Shown here: positions 41,314 to 52,101 of the stretch, in pieces
Position numbering within the stretch: the stretch's first letter is position 1
How the letters are laid out: every line of letters begins with the position of its first letter
Assembly: GCF_002215495.1 (NCBI RefSeq)
Contig: NZ_CP021378.1
Span: 1,426,764-1,490,763 of the forward strand
Direction of reading: 5' to 3'
Length of the DNA stretch: 64,000 nucleotides
Source of the DNA: Porphyrobacter sp. CACIAM 03H1
GTDB taxonomy: Bacteria > Pseudomonadota > Alphaproteobacteria > Sphingomonadales > Sphingomonadaceae
Notes under the pieces: generated by a model
Told to the model about the DNA's origin: nothing
The model's database searches: none
What the model saw: only the letters and a program-made list of their open reading frames with translations
Position numbers and translations under genes: made by a program

Positions 41314-42429
41314 ATGACCAAGCCCAACGATCTCCTGCCCGAAGGCCTCGAAGACCGCCTGCCGCTTGAAGCCGCGCGCATCACCGCCGCGATGCGCGCC
41401 TGTCTCGATGTGCTCGCCGCCCACGGCTACGACCGCGTCCGCCCGCCGCTGCTGGAGTTCGAGGCCGCGCTGGTCGGCCGCATGGCGGGCGTCAGCGTCG
41501 GCGAGCGCAGCACGATGTTCCGCTTCGTCGATCCCGCTTCGCTGCGCACCCTCGCGCTGCGCTCCGACATGACCCCGCAGATCGGGCGCATCGCCGCCAC
41601 CAGCCTCGCCGCCGCGCCGCGTCCGCTGCGCCTTGCCTATTGTGGCGATACGGTGGTGATCAAGGCGAGCCAGCTCGACCCTGCGCGCGAGCGGCTGCAA
41701 CTCGGCGCCGAGCTGATCGGCTCCGATACCGTGGCCGCCGCGGGCGAGGCGGTGATGCTGGCCATCGAGGCGCTCAAGGCAGCCGGGCTGACCGGCATCT
41801 CGGTCGATTTCACCCTGCCCGATCTCGTCGACACGCTGGCGGCAAAGGCCTTCCCGCTCGCCCCCGAGCAGATCGAGGGCGTGCGGCGCGAGCTCGACAC
41901 CAAGGACGCGGGCGGATTGCGCGCGGCGGGCGGCAGCGCCTACCTGCCGCTGCTCTACGCGACCGGACCGCTGGAAGGTGCCCTCGCTGCGCTGCGGGAT
42001 GTGGATGCGGGCGGGGCACTGAAGTCGCGCCTCGACGCGCTGGAGGCGATTGCCGGGCACATCGGGGATGCGGCGCGCATCACGCTCGATCCGACCGAGC
42101 GCCACGGCTTCGAATACCAGTCATGGTTCGGCTTCACCCTCTATGCCGAAGGGCAGCGCCGCGCGGTGGGGCGGGGCGGCACCTACCGCATCGCAGGGAG
42201 CGAGGAGCCGGCGACCGGCTTCACCCTCTATCTCGACCGCCTCGCCGAGGCCGCGCCCCAGCCCGAGGCTCCGCGCACCTGCTACCTCCCCCTTCGACAC
42301 GACCGCGCCGCGGCGGCGCGCCTCAGGTTCGAGGGCTGGCGCACCATCGCCCAGCTCGCCGAGGGCGAGGACCCCAGGGCACTGGGCTGCGACTATGTGC
42401 TCGAGGGCGGGGAGCCGGTGGCGATCTAG
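41314..42429 (+). CDS. hisZ: ATP phosphoribosyltransferase regulatory subunit HisZ
   Basis: 371 residues related to class II histidyl-tRNA synthetase but without the full aminoacylation motifs. HisZ binds the short HisG to form the histidine-regulated first enzyme of histidine synthesis. LLPEGLEDRLPLEAARI, RPPLLEFE, TLALRSDMTPQIGRI (motif 2-like) and GGTYRIAG are seen. No hisG is in the window. It lies upstream of purA, separated by a leftward esterase gene. Confidence 0.92.
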   Translation: MTKPNDLLPEGLEDRLPLEAARITAAMRACLDVLAAHGYDRVRPPLLEFEAALVGRMAGVSVGERSTMFRFVDPASLRTLALRSDMTPQIGRIAATSLAAAPRPLRLAYCGDTVVIKASQLDPARERLQLGAELIGSDTVAAAGEAVMLAIEALKAAGLTGISVDFTLPDLVDTLAAKAFPLAPEQIEGVRRELDTKDAGGLRAAGGSAYLPLLYATGPLEGALAALRDVDAGGALKSRLDALEAIAGHIGDAARITLDPTERHGFEYQSWFGFTLYAEGQRRAVGRGGTYRIAGSEEPATGFTLYLDRLAEAAPQPEAPRTCYLPLRHDRAAAARLRFEGWRTIAQLAEGEDPRALGCDYVLEGGEPVAI

Positions 42430-42594
42430 GGCAGGTTCCGGCCATCGCGCCCCATCCTCGCCGCTCCGGAGTGGCAAGGCGGCACCCGCTTTCCTACCGA
42501 GGGAAGCGCGATTAGGCTCGGGCGGCTCTTTCGCATTGTCGTTGCCGCGCCGGATGCCGCATCGGCCCCGAAAGGGCCCATGAAAACGCAAAAC

Positions 42595-42690
42595 ACAGTG
42601 TCAACTTCGGTTTTGCCAAGCAACCCGATGAATTGCATCACGAATTCCCGTAGGAATTCGAAGTTTACAGTGTCAACTTTGTAAACTTCG
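42595..42690. repeat. Direct repeat and inverted repeat at the esterase 3' end
   Basis: ACAGTGTCAACTT occurs at 42595-42607 and again at 42667-42679. The second copy lies inside an inverted repeat, CGAAGTTTAC (42659-42668) and GTAAACTTCG (42681-42690), that spans the stop codon of the esterase. GAATTC is also duplicated around it. This looks like a small palindromic element inserted at the gene end. Confidence 0.6.
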
Positions 42691-43759
42691 CCTGGCCGCC
42701 CAGCACCTTCTTCAGCCAGGCGTCCATCACCGGGGTCGCGGGGTAATCGGGCTGGCCGAGGTTGCGGTTGATCTCCATGTGGCCGCGCAGGCCCTCGCCG
42801 GGGAAGCCGGAGACCTCGGCCTCGGCGCCCGCCTTGCGCAGCGCCTCGGCCAGCGCCTTCGACTGCGCCGCCGCATCGGGGCGCTGGACGTGGAGGAGGA
42901 GGAAGGCCGGGGCATTGGGCGCTGCGGCGTGGGCGATCGGGGAGAGCGCCTTGTGCCGCGCGGGATCGCTGCCGAAGGCCTGTTCATAGGTGCCGCGCAT
43001 CTGCGGTCCGGCGAGTGCCAACTGCTGCGCCACATCATAGGCCGCGCCGTCGTTGGGCATCACCCCGTCGATGTCGGCAAGGGAGAGGCCCGCAGCCCGA
43101 AGGTATGTCTCGTCCGTCCCCACCAGCGCCACCAGATGCGCGCCTGCCGAGTGGCCGGTCAGCACCACGCGGGTCCGGTCGATGCCGAGCGCGTCGGCGC
43201 GCGCGAGCAGGTGGGCGAGCGCCGCAGCCACGTCCGCCGCCTGGTCCTCGACACGCGCGGCGGGGACGAGCCGGTAGTCGATCGAGGCGAAGGCATAGCC
43301 CTGCGCCAGCAGGTGCCCGGGCAGGACGCGGCCCACGGCATTGCTCTTCGACCCGCGCGACCATCCGCCGCCGTGGACGAACAGCACCAGCGGGGCGGGC
43401 CTGCCCTCGGGCACCCACAGGTCGAGTGCCTGGAGCGGATCGCTGCCGTAGGCGAGGGTCTGCTGCGGGGCGAGGGCGGGGCTGGACGCCATCGCGGCTC
43501 CCCCGCGCCGCGCCCCCTCGCGGCCCCCGCGCGCCTCGATGCGCTGGCGCAGCTCGGCCTGGCAGCCCTCGGAAAGCTCGGCATATTTCTCGCGCAGGCA
43601 GGCGGCGATCTGCCCCCGGTTGATGCCGCACAGCCGCACCACCTCCTGCCGGCAGCTCGCGGGCAGGCGCTCCTCCCCGCGGCGCTGCTGGGCGAGGATC
43701 GGGCTGGCGAGCACCGCCAGAGCGGCAGCGGCGATCAGGGCTTGGGCGGCGGGGCGCAT
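42665..43759 (-). CDS. Secreted alpha/beta hydrolase (esterase) with Cys-rich N-terminal domain
   Basis: 364 residues. A signal peptide (1-23, ILAQ) precedes a short four-cysteine segment ([20 protein letters not shown] and CQAEL, about 36-75) and the hydrolase domain, with oxyanion motif HGGGW at 129-133 and nucleophile Ser204 in GHSAG. This is the hormone-sensitive-lipase/BD-FAE type fold; the substrate is unknown. The last codons (KFTKLTL) lie within an inverted repeat, so the C-terminus may have been extended by a repeat insertion. AAGGAAG precedes the ATG at 43759. Confidence 0.88.
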   Translation of the reverse strand: MRPAAQALIAAAALAVLASPILAQQRRGEERLPASCRQEVVRLCGINRGQIAACLREKYAELSEGCQAELRQRIEARGGREGARRGGAAMASSPALAPQQTLAYGSDPLQALDLWVPEGRPAPLVLFVHGGGWSRGSKSNAVGRVLPGHLLAQGYAFASIDYRLVPAARVEDQAADVAAALAHLLARADALGIDRTRVVLTGHSAGAHLVALVGTDETYLRAAGLSLADIDGVMPNDGAAYDVAQQLALAGPQMRGTYEQAFGSDPARHKALSPIAHAAAPNAPAFLLLHVQRPDAAAQSKALAEALRKAGAEAEVSGFPGEGLRGHMEINRNLGQPDYPATPVMDAWLKKVLGGQAKFTKLTL

Positions 43760-43900
43760 CGGCGAAGGCTTCCTTTCGAGCGGACGGCAGTTGTTCCGTT
43801 CAACGCAGGTCGGCCGCAAAACCCTTCGCGGCGTGCTTGCCTCGCCCGTCCCGAACGCCTAGGCCCCCGCCCGGTTCACCGCCACCGGATAAGGACACAC

Positions 43901-45190
<1,290 letters not shown>

Positions 45191-45223
45191 TCGCGAGGGG
45201 CGGGGCGGGTTAGTCTTGCCCGC

Positions 45224-45778
45224 ATGACCCGCCTCGCGCCCCTCCCGCTGCTCGCGCTCGCCGCCTGTGCCGCGCCGCCGGTGGAGCAGGCGCAGGCCCC
45301 CTCCTCGCAGCCCCCGCTGGCGCGCGAGGCGGCGCGGATCGTGCCCGAACTGCGCTTCGCCAGCGTCGACTATCTCATCGTCGACAAGTCCGAACGGCTG
45401 ATGGTCGCCTATGCCGGCGGGCAGCCCGTCAAGGCATGGCGCGGCCTGCAATTCGGCGACCGGCCGCAAGGCCACAAGCAGTTCGAGGGCGACGAGCGCA
45501 CGCCCGAGGGCCGCTACGTGATCGAAGGCCGCAACCCGGGGAGCGCCTATCACCTCAGCCTCAAGGTGTCCTACCCCAATGCTGCCGACCGCGCCTTCGC
45601 TGCGCAATACGGCCGCTCGCCGGGAGGCGACATCTTCCTCCACGGCCAGCCCAATTCCCTGCCCTTCGGCCGCGTTCCCGGCGACTGGACCGACGGGTGC
45701 ATCGCCTTTTCCAACGAGGAGATCGAGGAATTGTGGCGCATCGTGCCCGACGGCACGGTGATCGAGATCAGGCCGTGA
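45224..45778 (+). CDS. L,D-transpeptidase (YkuD domain) lipoprotein
   Basis: 184 residues. A lipoprotein signal peptide with lipobox LAAC (Cys15) anchors it to a membrane. The YkuD domain (about 47-183) has His140 in IFLHGQPN and the presumed nucleophile Cys159 in DGCIAFSNEEIEEL. In most family members the Cys motif is S-x-G-C; here it is T-D-G-C. Such enzymes cross-link peptidoglycan or attach outer-membrane lipoproteins. It follows purA by 33 bp. Confidence 0.9.
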   Translation: MTRLAPLPLLALAACAAPPVEQAQAPSSQPPLAREAARIVPELRFASVDYLIVDKSERLMVAYAGGQPVKAWRGLQFGDRPQGHKQFEGDERTPEGRYVIEGRNPGSAYHLSLKVSYPNAADRAFAAQYGRSPGGDIFLHGQPNSLPFGRVPGDWTDGCIAFSNEEIEELWRIVPDGTVIEIRP

Positions 45779-45815
45779 GCGGGGCGGAGGGCCTGCGACT
45801 ATTGGGCCAACTTAC

Positions 45816-45848
45816 TTGACCTGATCCCTTTTTGTTCTATTCTCGTTC
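45816..45848 (+). promoter_or_regulatory. Promoter with overlapping alphaproteobacterial LexA box
   Basis: TTGACC (45816-45821), a 16-bp spacer and TATTCT (45838-45843) make a good sigma70-type promoter. GTTC-N7-GTTC, the alphaproteobacterial SOS box, overlaps the -10 (GTTC at 45834-45837 and 45845-45848), 23 bp before the MarR-type gene. LexA binding here would block transcription. Confidence 0.65.
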
Positions 45849-45870
45849 CAACCTAGTTGGAGTCGAGTCG

Positions 45871-46899
45871 ATGCTGACCTCCCCCGTCCGTGGTGCTTCC
45901 CCTGCCGATGACTTCACCTATGGCTGCGCTGATGACGGTGCGGGCCTGCCCGCCCGTGTCGCGATTTTCGGCGAGGACGAAGGGGTGCGGCGCCAGATCG
46001 GCGCCGACCTCGGCGGGGCGGGGTTCCGCAGCATCGACGGAGGGCCCTTGCGCTCCCTGCTCGAAGGGCCGATCGCCCTGCTCGGCGATGTGGTGGTGGT
46101 CGATTGCACGGTCATGGGCAGCCGTGGGATCGACGCGATGATGCTGGCGGGCCTTGCACGGCTCGACATGCGGGTCGCGCGGTCGGGTGCCAAGCTGATC
46201 GTCGCGACCAACCTTGCGGGGCTCGACGATGTCTTTGCCGTGCTCGACCAGTCCAACCCTCAGATCCTCGTATCTCCCACCCGCGCCGAACGGGTGATCG
46301 CGGTCGGGCGGGTGATGGGCGAGGCCGGGGCGGCGCGCCTTCGCGAGATGGGCGAGGAGGACCGCGTGGCCCTGCTGCGGCTTTCGCAGCAGGTCGAGGC
46401 GATCGCCCATTCGCTCGACCGGATGGGCCATGCCGTCTCCGCCGGCGCGGCAGTGGGCGAACTCAAGCGCGACTATCGCGGGCCCGGGATGGTGTCAGCG
46501 CCTGTCTTCGGTGCCCAGCACGCTGACCCGGCGCCCGCCGCTGTCCCGCCGCTGCCCGATCCGCAGATGGTGCGCCAGATCATCGCCGGTCGCCAGGCAC
46601 GCGCACGCTTCTTCGCGCCCGAGCTGTTCGGCGATCCGGCGTGGGACATGCTGCTCGATCTCACCGCCGCGCATGGCGAAGGCACCCGCGTCTCGGTGAC
46701 CTCGCTGTGCATTGCTGCCGGTGTCCCCGCCACGACGGCGCTGCGCTGGCTGACTCAGATGGTCGAAAGCGGGATCTTCGTGCGGGTCCCTGATCCGGAT
46801 GACCGTCGCCGCGCCTTCATTGCCCTCAGCGACAAGGCGATCGCCGCCATGTCGGGCTATTTTGCGAGCCTGCGCACGCCGCTGCTGCAGGCGGCCTGA
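45871..46899 (+). CDS. MarR-type winged-helix protein with receiver-like N-terminal domain
   Basis: 342 residues. The N-terminal half (about 28-150) has a receiver-like alternating fold (ARVAIFGEDEGVRRQIGADL, VVVVDC, KLIVATN) but lacks the canonical receiver lysine context, so it may be a pseudo-receiver. A coiled linker follows. The C-terminal part (about 240-335) is a MarR-like wHTH with TSLCIAAGVPATTALRWLTQ and a wing RVPDPDDRRRAFI. The promoter carries a GTTC-N7-GTTC box, suggesting SOS control. The target genes are unknown. Confidence 0.85.
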   Translation: MLTSPVRGASPADDFTYGCADDGAGLPARVAIFGEDEGVRRQIGADLGGAGFRSIDGGPLRSLLEGPIALLGDVVVVDCTVMGSRGIDAMMLAGLARLDMRVARSGAKLIVATNLAGLDDVFAVLDQSNPQILVSPTRAERVIAVGRVMGEAGAARLREMGEEDRVALLRLSQQVEAIAHSLDRMGHAVSAGAAVGELKRDYRGPGMVSAPVFGAQHADPAPAAVPPLPDPQMVRQIIAGRQARARFFAPELFGDPAWDMLLDLTAAHGEGTRVSVTSLCIAAGVPATTALRWLTQMVESGIFVRVPDPDDRRRAFIALSDKAIAAMSGYFASLRTPLLQAA

Positions 46900-46919
46900 A
46901 GCTTGTGCGGGCCGCGCCT

Positions 46920-47729
46920 CTAGCCGGGCCGCCAGCGCAGGACCAGGACGAGGCCCGAAGCGGCTTCGGCATCCACACCTTCGCCCTCTGCCAGCGCCCG
47001 CCGCACGGCATCGGCGCGGGCGCGGGAGAGGATGGCCGCCGGCACCGCACCGTCGAGGCACAGCACGTCCGACTCGCCCAGCAGGCGCGCCTGCCGCAGG
47101 GTGAGGTCCTCCGGGTCGGGGCTGGTCAGGGTGATCTCGAAAACCGCGCCCGCGCCCCGATGCGCCGCCCCGCTTTCGGCCCATGCCGCGACACGCGTGG
47201 AGGCTTGCGGATCGAGCGGATCGAGCGGCCCGCCTTCACGCAGTGCGGCATCCACCGCGCGGCGCCGCTCGGCCCCGTCGGGAAAGCGCCGCCGCAGCAC
47301 CGGCCGCGCCGCCTCGAGCGCCCGCGCGAGCGCGCCGAGGGTCTCGGGCAAGACCCGCTCCAGCCTGAGCCGCACGTGCTTCGCAAGACCCGCCGAAGCA
47401 CCCCCGGTCCCGATCGCCACCAGCAAGGGATCGCGGTCGAGGATCGAGGGCGTGGTGAAATCGCACAGTTCCGGTCGGTCCACGACATTGACCAGCATCC
47501 CGGCGCAGCGCGCATTGATCGCCGCCACCTCGCAGGCCCTGGCGTCGTCGAAGGCGATGAAGGCCAGCCGGACGCCCTCGTCCACCGCCTGGGCGAAATC
47601 CTCGACGATCACGCCGCCCGCGCGTTCGACCAGCCGCCGCTTGGGTTCCGCGGCGGGGCCGTCACCCAGCACCAGCACCTGTTGCCCCGCGATCCGGTGG
47701 AACAGCGGCAGGCTGGCGATACGGCTCAT
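46920..47729 (-). CDS. Siroheme synthase N-terminal (precorrin-2 dehydrogenase/ferrochelatase) homologue
   Basis: 269 residues from the ATG at 47729. The N-terminal NAD-binding domain VLVLGDGPAAEPKRRLVERA and the following VNVVDRPELCDFTTPSILDRDPL (in two parts) are the CysG-N/Met8p signature. Such enzymes convert precorrin-2 to sirohydrochlorin and siroheme, the cofactor of sulfite and nitrite reductases. The C-terminal ~120 residues (after about 150) differ from the methyltransferase half of CysG, so only the dehydrogenase/chelatase part is present. It lies 7 bp after lysA. Confidence 0.8.
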   Translation of the reverse strand: MSRIASLPLFHRIAGQQVLVLGDGPAAEPKRRLVERAGGVIVEDFAQAVDEGVRLAFIAFDDARACEVAAINARCAGMLVNVVDRPELCDFTTPSILDRDPLLVAIGTGGASAGLAKHVRLRLERVLPETLGALARALEAARPVLRRRFPDGAERRRAVDAALREGGPLDPLDPQASTRVAAWAESGAAHRGAGAVFEITLTSPDPEDLTLRQARLLGESDVLCLDGAVPAAILSRARADAVRRALAEGEGVDAEAASGLVLVLRWRPG

Positions 47730-47736
47730 GGCCGGA

Positions 47737-48996
47737 TCAGGCGAGCCATTCCGGCACGCGCTCGGCATCCATGATCGCGCCCGCCTCGATCCGGTCGGCG
47801 ACCACGGCGAAGCGGTCGCCGTCGACCAGCACCTCGGCGACGAAACCGCGCGAATTGTAGGACGAGGCCATGGTCGCGCCATATGCCCCGGCGGTGCGGA
47901 ACACGGCGAGGTCGCCCGCCTCCAGCAAGTCGCATTCGCGGCCCATGGCAAAGGTGTCGCCCGTCTCGCAGATCGGGCCGACGATGTTGGCGGTCATGCG
48001 TGCGCCCCGCGGCTCGACCGCCTCGAAATGATGATAGGCGCCATAGAGGGCAGGGCGGGCGAGATCGTTCATCGCCGCGTCGACGATCACGAAGGGATCC
48101 CTGATCCCGCGCTTGACCCGCACCACCCGGGTCAGCAGCACGCCGGCATTGCCCGCGATCACCCGGCCCGGCTCGAAGATCAGGGTGACGCCCCAGTCCT
48201 TCGTCACCCGCGCGACCATCGCGCCGTATTCCGCCGGCGCCGGCAGCACCTCGCCCACGCGGTAGGGTACGCCGAGCCCGCCGCCGAGGTCGACATGGGT
48301 GATCGTGTGGCCCGCTCCGCGCAGGGCCTGCACCAGCGTGCCGAGCTTGCCGAAGGCGGCTTCCAGCGGAGCCAGATCGGCGAGCTGGCTGCCGATATGC
48401 ACCGCCACGCCGCGCAGGTTCACGCCCGCAAGGCCAGCGAGCTTGCCGAAGATCTGCCCCGCCTCACTGATCGGCACGCCGAACTTGTTGTCGGCCTTGC
48501 CGGTCGAGATCTTGTCGTGGGTGCCGGCATCGACATCGGGGTTGATGCGCAAGGTGCACTGCGCGGTCAGCCCGCGCGCGGCGGCGATCTCCGCCAGCTC
48601 GACGCCCTCTTCCTCGCTCTCGATATTGAACTGGCCGATCCCCGCCTCAAGCGCGGCTATCATCTCGGCGGCGGTCTTGCCCACGCCCGAGAAAACGATC
48701 TTCTCCGGCGCGATTCCCGCTGCCAGAGCGCGGCGCATCTCGCCTACCGAGACGACGTCGGCACCCATGCCGGCCGCGCCCAGCACCTTCAAGACGGCGA
48801 GGTTGGGGTTGGACTTGACGGCAAAGGCGATCAGCTTGTCCGGCACGCTGTCCAGCGCCTCGCGGAACACCCGCGCGTGGCGTTCCAGCGTTGCGCGCGA
48901 ATAGACATAGACGGGGGTGCCGACGGCCTCGGCGATCTGGGGCAGGGGCACGTCCTCGGCGTGCATCACGCCGTCGCGGTAGGTGAAGTGGTCCAT
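47737..48996 (-). CDS. lysA: Diaminopimelate decarboxylase
   Basis: 419 residues. A PLP enzyme that decarboxylates meso-diaminopimelate to lysine. The PLP lysine lies in AFAVKSNPN, with HIGSQ, the glycine-rich phosphate loop DLGGGLGVPY, EPGR and the C-terminal CETGDTFA motif carrying the active-site Cys. It follows argH and a small lipoprotein gene on the same strand, an arrangement common in Alphaproteobacteria. Confidence 0.96.
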   Translation of the reverse strand: MDHFTYRDGVMHAEDVPLPQIAEAVGTPVYVYSRATLERHARVFREALDSVPDKLIAFAVKSNPNLAVLKVLGAAGMGADVVSVGEMRRALAAGIAPEKIVFSGVGKTAAEMIAALEAGIGQFNIESEEEGVELAEIAAARGLTAQCTLRINPDVDAGTHDKISTGKADNKFGVPISEAGQIFGKLAGLAGVNLRGVAVHIGSQLADLAPLEAAFGKLGTLVQALRGAGHTITHVDLGGGLGVPYRVGEVLPAPAEYGAMVARVTKDWGVTLIFEPGRVIAGNAGVLLTRVVRVKRGIRDPFVIVDAAMNDLARPALYGAYHHFEAVEPRGARMTANIVGPICETGDTFAMGRECDLLEAGDLAVFRTAGAYGATMASSYNSRGFVAEVLVDGDRFAVVADRIEAGAIMDAERVPEWLA

Positions 48997-49008
48997 CGGG
49001 TTTCGTTT

Positions 49009-49248
49009 CTATTCGGGGGGCAGGTCGAAGGGATCGTCCTGGCGTTCTTCGGAGCGGCGGCGCAGTTCGACGCTGCGTTCGGGCGCGGCGAGCGCCTCGC
49101 GCCGCAGCAATTCCTCGGCCGAGGGTTTCTCGCTCGCGCCATAGGGAGCGGTCGGCAGGCTTGCGCCCTCGGGCGGGGTGAGGGGGGCGGCGGTGCCGCA
49201 GGCAGCGACGAGCCCGGCGAGGCTCAGAACGGCAAGGCGGCGCATCAT
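49009..49248 (-). CDS. Small lipoprotein, LptM-like
   Basis: 79 residues (or 78 from the second ATG at 49245). It has a lipoprotein signal with lipobox VAAC (Cys17), then a short Pro/Ala/Glu-rich tail. Small lipoproteins in this position between argH and lysA are related by size and layout to LptM/YifL, which helps mature the LPS translocon. Assignment is by context and length only. GGAGGA sits directly before the starts, and the start overlaps the argH stop. Confidence 0.7.
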   Translation of the reverse strand: MMRRLAVLSLAGLVAACGTAAPLTPPEGASLPTAPYGASEKPSAEELLRREALAAPERSVELRRRSEERQDDPFDLPPE

Positions 49249-50654
49249 TCCTCCATACCCAGCACCGCACGCGCGGCAGCGACCTGCAAACGGACCTGAT
49301 CGGGTGCGGTTCCGCCATAGGACGCGCGCGCCGCCACCGAGGCATCGACCGACAGTGCGGCATAGACGCTGTTGTCGATCCGCGCATCGATCGCCTGCAG
49401 GTCGGCGAGCGCCAGCTGGTCGAGCGCGATGCCGCGCTGCTCCGCCAGTTTCACCGCGCTGCCGGTGATGTGGTGCGCCTCGCGGAACGGGATGCCGCGC
49501 GCGCGCACCAGCCAGTCCGCAAGGTCGGTCGCGGTGGCGTAGCCCAGTTCGGCCGCGGCGCGCATCCGGGCGGTATTGAAGGTCGCGCCGGCGATCATGC
49601 CCGTCATCGCCGCGATGCTGAGCGCCATCAGCCCCGCCGCCTCGAACACCGGCGGCTTGTCGTCCTGCATGTCCTTGGAATAGGCGAGCGGCAGGCCCTT
49701 CATGGTGATCATCAGGCTAGTCAGCGCGCCGATCACCCGCCCCGAATGGCCGCGCACCAGTTCGGCCGCGTCGGGGTTCTTCTTCTGCGGCATGATCGAG
49801 GAGCCGGTCGAGAGGCTGTCGGGCAGGCGGATGAAGCCGAAGGGCTGGCTCGCCCAGAGGATCAGCTCCTCCGCGAGGCGTGAGAGGTGGAGCGCGGTGG
49901 CCGAGCAGCTCCACAGGAAATCGAGCGCGAAATCGCGGTCGGACACGGCGTCCAATGAATTGGCGGTCGGCCGGTCGAATCCCAAGGCGCGCGCCGTGGC
50001 CTCGCGGTCGATGGCAAAGCCGGTGCCGGCAAGCGCCGCCGACCCGAGCGGGCACTCGTTCATCCGCGCCCTTGCGTCGGCGATCCGCGCGCGGTCGCGC
50101 CGGAACATCTCGTAATAAGCCAACAAATGATGGCCGAGCGTCACGGGCTGAGCGGTCTGGAGGTGGGTGAAGCCGGGCATGATGCTGTCCGCATGCTCAC
50201 CCGCCCGTGTCACCAGCGCGCGCTGCAAGGCGGCAAGCCCCTCGTCCATCTGGACGAAGGCATCGCGCACCCAGAGGCGGAAGTCGGTCGCCACCTGGTC
50301 GTTGCGGCTGCGCGCGGTGTGGAGGCGTCCCGCGACCGGTCCGATCAGCTCGGCAAGCCGGGCCTCGGTGGTCATGTGGATGTCCTCGCGGTCCCAATCC
50401 TCCGGCACGCCGTCGCGTTCGTATTCGGCGGCGACGGCATCGAGGCCGTTGGCGATCACCAGCGCATCCTCGGCCGGAATGATCCCTTGCGTGCCGAGCA
50501 TCGCGACATGGGCCTTGCTCGCGGCGATGTCCTGCCGCCACAGCGCCTTGTCGAAGGGGATCGAGGCGTTGATTTCGCGCATGATGGCGCTAGGGCCGTC
50601 GGCGAAGCGGCCGCCCCACATGGCGTTGGTCGCACTGCTTCCGGAGCCCGTCAT
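49245..50654 (-). CDS. argH: Argininosuccinate lyase
   Basis: 469 residues if started at 50654, 458 if started at the ATG at 50621 (MWGGRF, the family's usual start). It splits argininosuccinate into arginine and fumarate. The fumarase-superfamily signature [16 protein letters not shown] is intact, as are [13 protein letters not shown] and [11 protein letters not shown]. The start at 50654 shares the bases CATG with the start of the divergent thioredoxin gene. Confidence 0.96.
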   Translation of the reverse strand: MTGSGSSATNAMWGGRFADGPSAIMREINASIPFDKALWRQDIAASKAHVAMLGTQGIIPAEDALVIANGLDAVAAEYERDGVPEDWDREDIHMTTEARLAELIGPVAGRLHTARSRNDQVATDFRLWVRDAFVQMDEGLAALQRALVTRAGEHADSIMPGFTHLQTAQPVTLGHHLLAYYEMFRRDRARIADARARMNECPLGSAALAGTGFAIDREATARALGFDRPTANSLDAVSDRDFALDFLWSCSATALHLSRLAEELILWASQPFGFIRLPDSLSTGSSIMPQKKNPDAAELVRGHSGRVIGALTSLMITMKGLPLAYSKDMQDDKPPVFEAAGLMALSIAAMTGMIAGATFNTARMRAAAELGYATATDLADWLVRARGIPFREAHHITGSAVKLAEQRGIALDQLALADLQAIDARIDNSVYAALSVDASVAARASYGGTAPDQVRLQVAAARAVLGMEE

Positions 50655-51210
50655 GTCCCGCTCGCCTGTCATTCTCGCCGTATCGCTCCTGCTGCTGGCG
50701 GGCTGCGATAGGCCCGCAGAGGCCCCGGCGCAACCGGTTGAGACGGCGGCGGGCGCGGCGGGCACGGTGGAGCGCAGGTTCGCCGGCACCCCCATGCCGG
50801 CGATCACGCTCGCCGATCCGGCCGGCAACACGCTCGATCTGGGCGCGCAGGACGGACCGGTGCTGGTCAACCTGTGGGCGACATGGTGTGCGCCCTGCGT
50901 CAAGGAAATGCCGCAACTCGATGCCCTTGCCGCCGAACTCGAGAGCGAGGTGCGGGTTCTGACCATAAGCCAGGACATCCGCGGGGCCGAGGTGGTGACG
51001 CCGTTCTTCGCCAAGGGCGGCTACACGCGATTGGAGCCGTGGCTCGACCCCGAGACGGAGTTATCGGCCCAGTTCACCCCTGAAGGCGTGCTGCCGCTGA
51101 CGATCCTGTTCGACGCCAGCGGCAAGGAGGTCCTGCGGGTGACCGGCGGCTACGAATGGGGCACGCCCGAGGCGGCGGCGCTGATCCGCGGCAGCCTCGC
51201 CGCGAAGTGA
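50653..51210 (+). CDS. TlpA/ResA-like thioredoxin lipoprotein
   Basis: 185 residues. A lipoprotein signal (lipobox LAGC, Cys18) is followed by a thioredoxin fold with the active site WATWCAPC (Cys79/Cys82) and a cis-Pro segment GVLPLTIL. It probably reduces disulfides in the periplasm, for example for cytochrome c assembly. Its ATG overlaps the divergent argH ATG, and its ribosome binding site (CCGGAG) lies inside the argH coding sequence. It ends 1 bp from the convergent psd. Confidence 0.93.
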   Translation: MSRSPVILAVSLLLLAGCDRPAEAPAQPVETAAGAAGTVERRFAGTPMPAITLADPAGNTLDLGAQDGPVLVNLWATWCAPCVKEMPQLDALAAELESEVRVLTISQDIRGAEVVTPFFAKGGYTRLEPWLDPETELSAQFTPEGVLPLTILFDASGKEVLRVTGGYEWGTPEAAALIRGSLAAK

Positions 51211-51211
51211 C

Positions 51212-52057
51212 CTAGCTGAGCCGCTGCGCGATCGCCTCGCCCATGCGCAGGGGATCGCCCGCTTTCAGGTCCTTGCGCCACGCCACCCGGCCCGGCTCGA
51301 ACAGCAGCACAACCGTGGAACCGAGGTAGAAGCGCCCCATCTCGTCACCGGCGGCGAAACTGCGGCCTTGCCCGGCGAAATCCTCGTGCACCGGCGCGTG
51401 CGCATGGGTGCGGAAGCGGTTGGGCCAGACCGTGTCGATCCCGGCGACGATCATCGCCCCCACCATGATGCTGGCGAAGTGCCCGTCCGGGCCGTCGAAA
51501 CGGCAGGCGAGGCGTTCGTTGCGGGCGAAGAGGCGGTCGACCCCGGCGGCTGTGGCGACATTGACCGAATAGAGATCGCCCGGGATGTAGCTCGTCGCCG
51601 CGAGCGTGCCGGCTGCAGGCATGTGGACGCGGTGGTAGTCCTTGGGGCTGAGATAGATCGTGATGAAGCTCCCGCCCTCGAACCGCGCGGCTTCATCGGG
51701 CCCGCAGCCGAGGATCTCCGCCACGCTGTAGTCGCGTCCCTTGGCCTGGATGATCCGTCCACCGCTGACGGGGCCGAGCTGGCTCACCGCGCCGTCCGCA
51801 GGCGAGAGGATGAACTGCCCCGCATCGGCCAGGGGCCGCACGCCGGGCTTCAGCTCGCGGGTGAAGAAGTCGTTGAAGCTCGCGAACTCCCCGATCCCGC
51901 GCGCGGCCTCGGACAGATCGACCCCGTAGGCGCGGGCGAAGCGGCGGATCAGCGCATCGCGCAGCCACGGGGTCTCGCTCGCGGCAAGGCTGCCGGCGAG
52001 GCGCGAAAGGGCATGCTGGGGGAGGATGTGCTGGAGGGCGATGAACAGGGACGACAT
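51212..52057 (-). CDS. psd: Phosphatidylserine decarboxylase proenzyme
   Basis: 281 residues, the longer type I form. It decarboxylates phosphatidylserine to phosphatidylethanolamine at the inner membrane. The autocatalytic cleavage motif LGST is in FYLGSTVVLLF near residue 248, where Ser becomes the pyruvoyl group. FNDFFTRELKPGVRP, SPADG and YHRVHMPAAG are the other family motifs. It is convergent with the thioredoxin gene (1-bp gap). Confidence 0.96.
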   Translation of the reverse strand: MSSLFIALQHILPQHALSRLAGSLAASETPWLRDALIRRFARAYGVDLSEAARGIGEFASFNDFFTRELKPGVRPLADAGQFILSPADGAVSQLGPVSGGRIIQAKGRDYSVAEILGCGPDEAARFEGGSFITIYLSPKDYHRVHMPAAGTLAATSYIPGDLYSVNVATAAGVDRLFARNERLACRFDGPDGHFASIMVGAMIVAGIDTVWPNRFRTHAHAPVHEDFAGQGRSFAAGDEMGRFYLGSTVVLLFEPGRVAWRKDLKAGDPLRMGEAIAQRLS

Positions 52058-52101
52058 GGCGCCGCGCTAGGGGCCTTGGCGTCCGTGCGCAAGCGCAGGG
52101 G

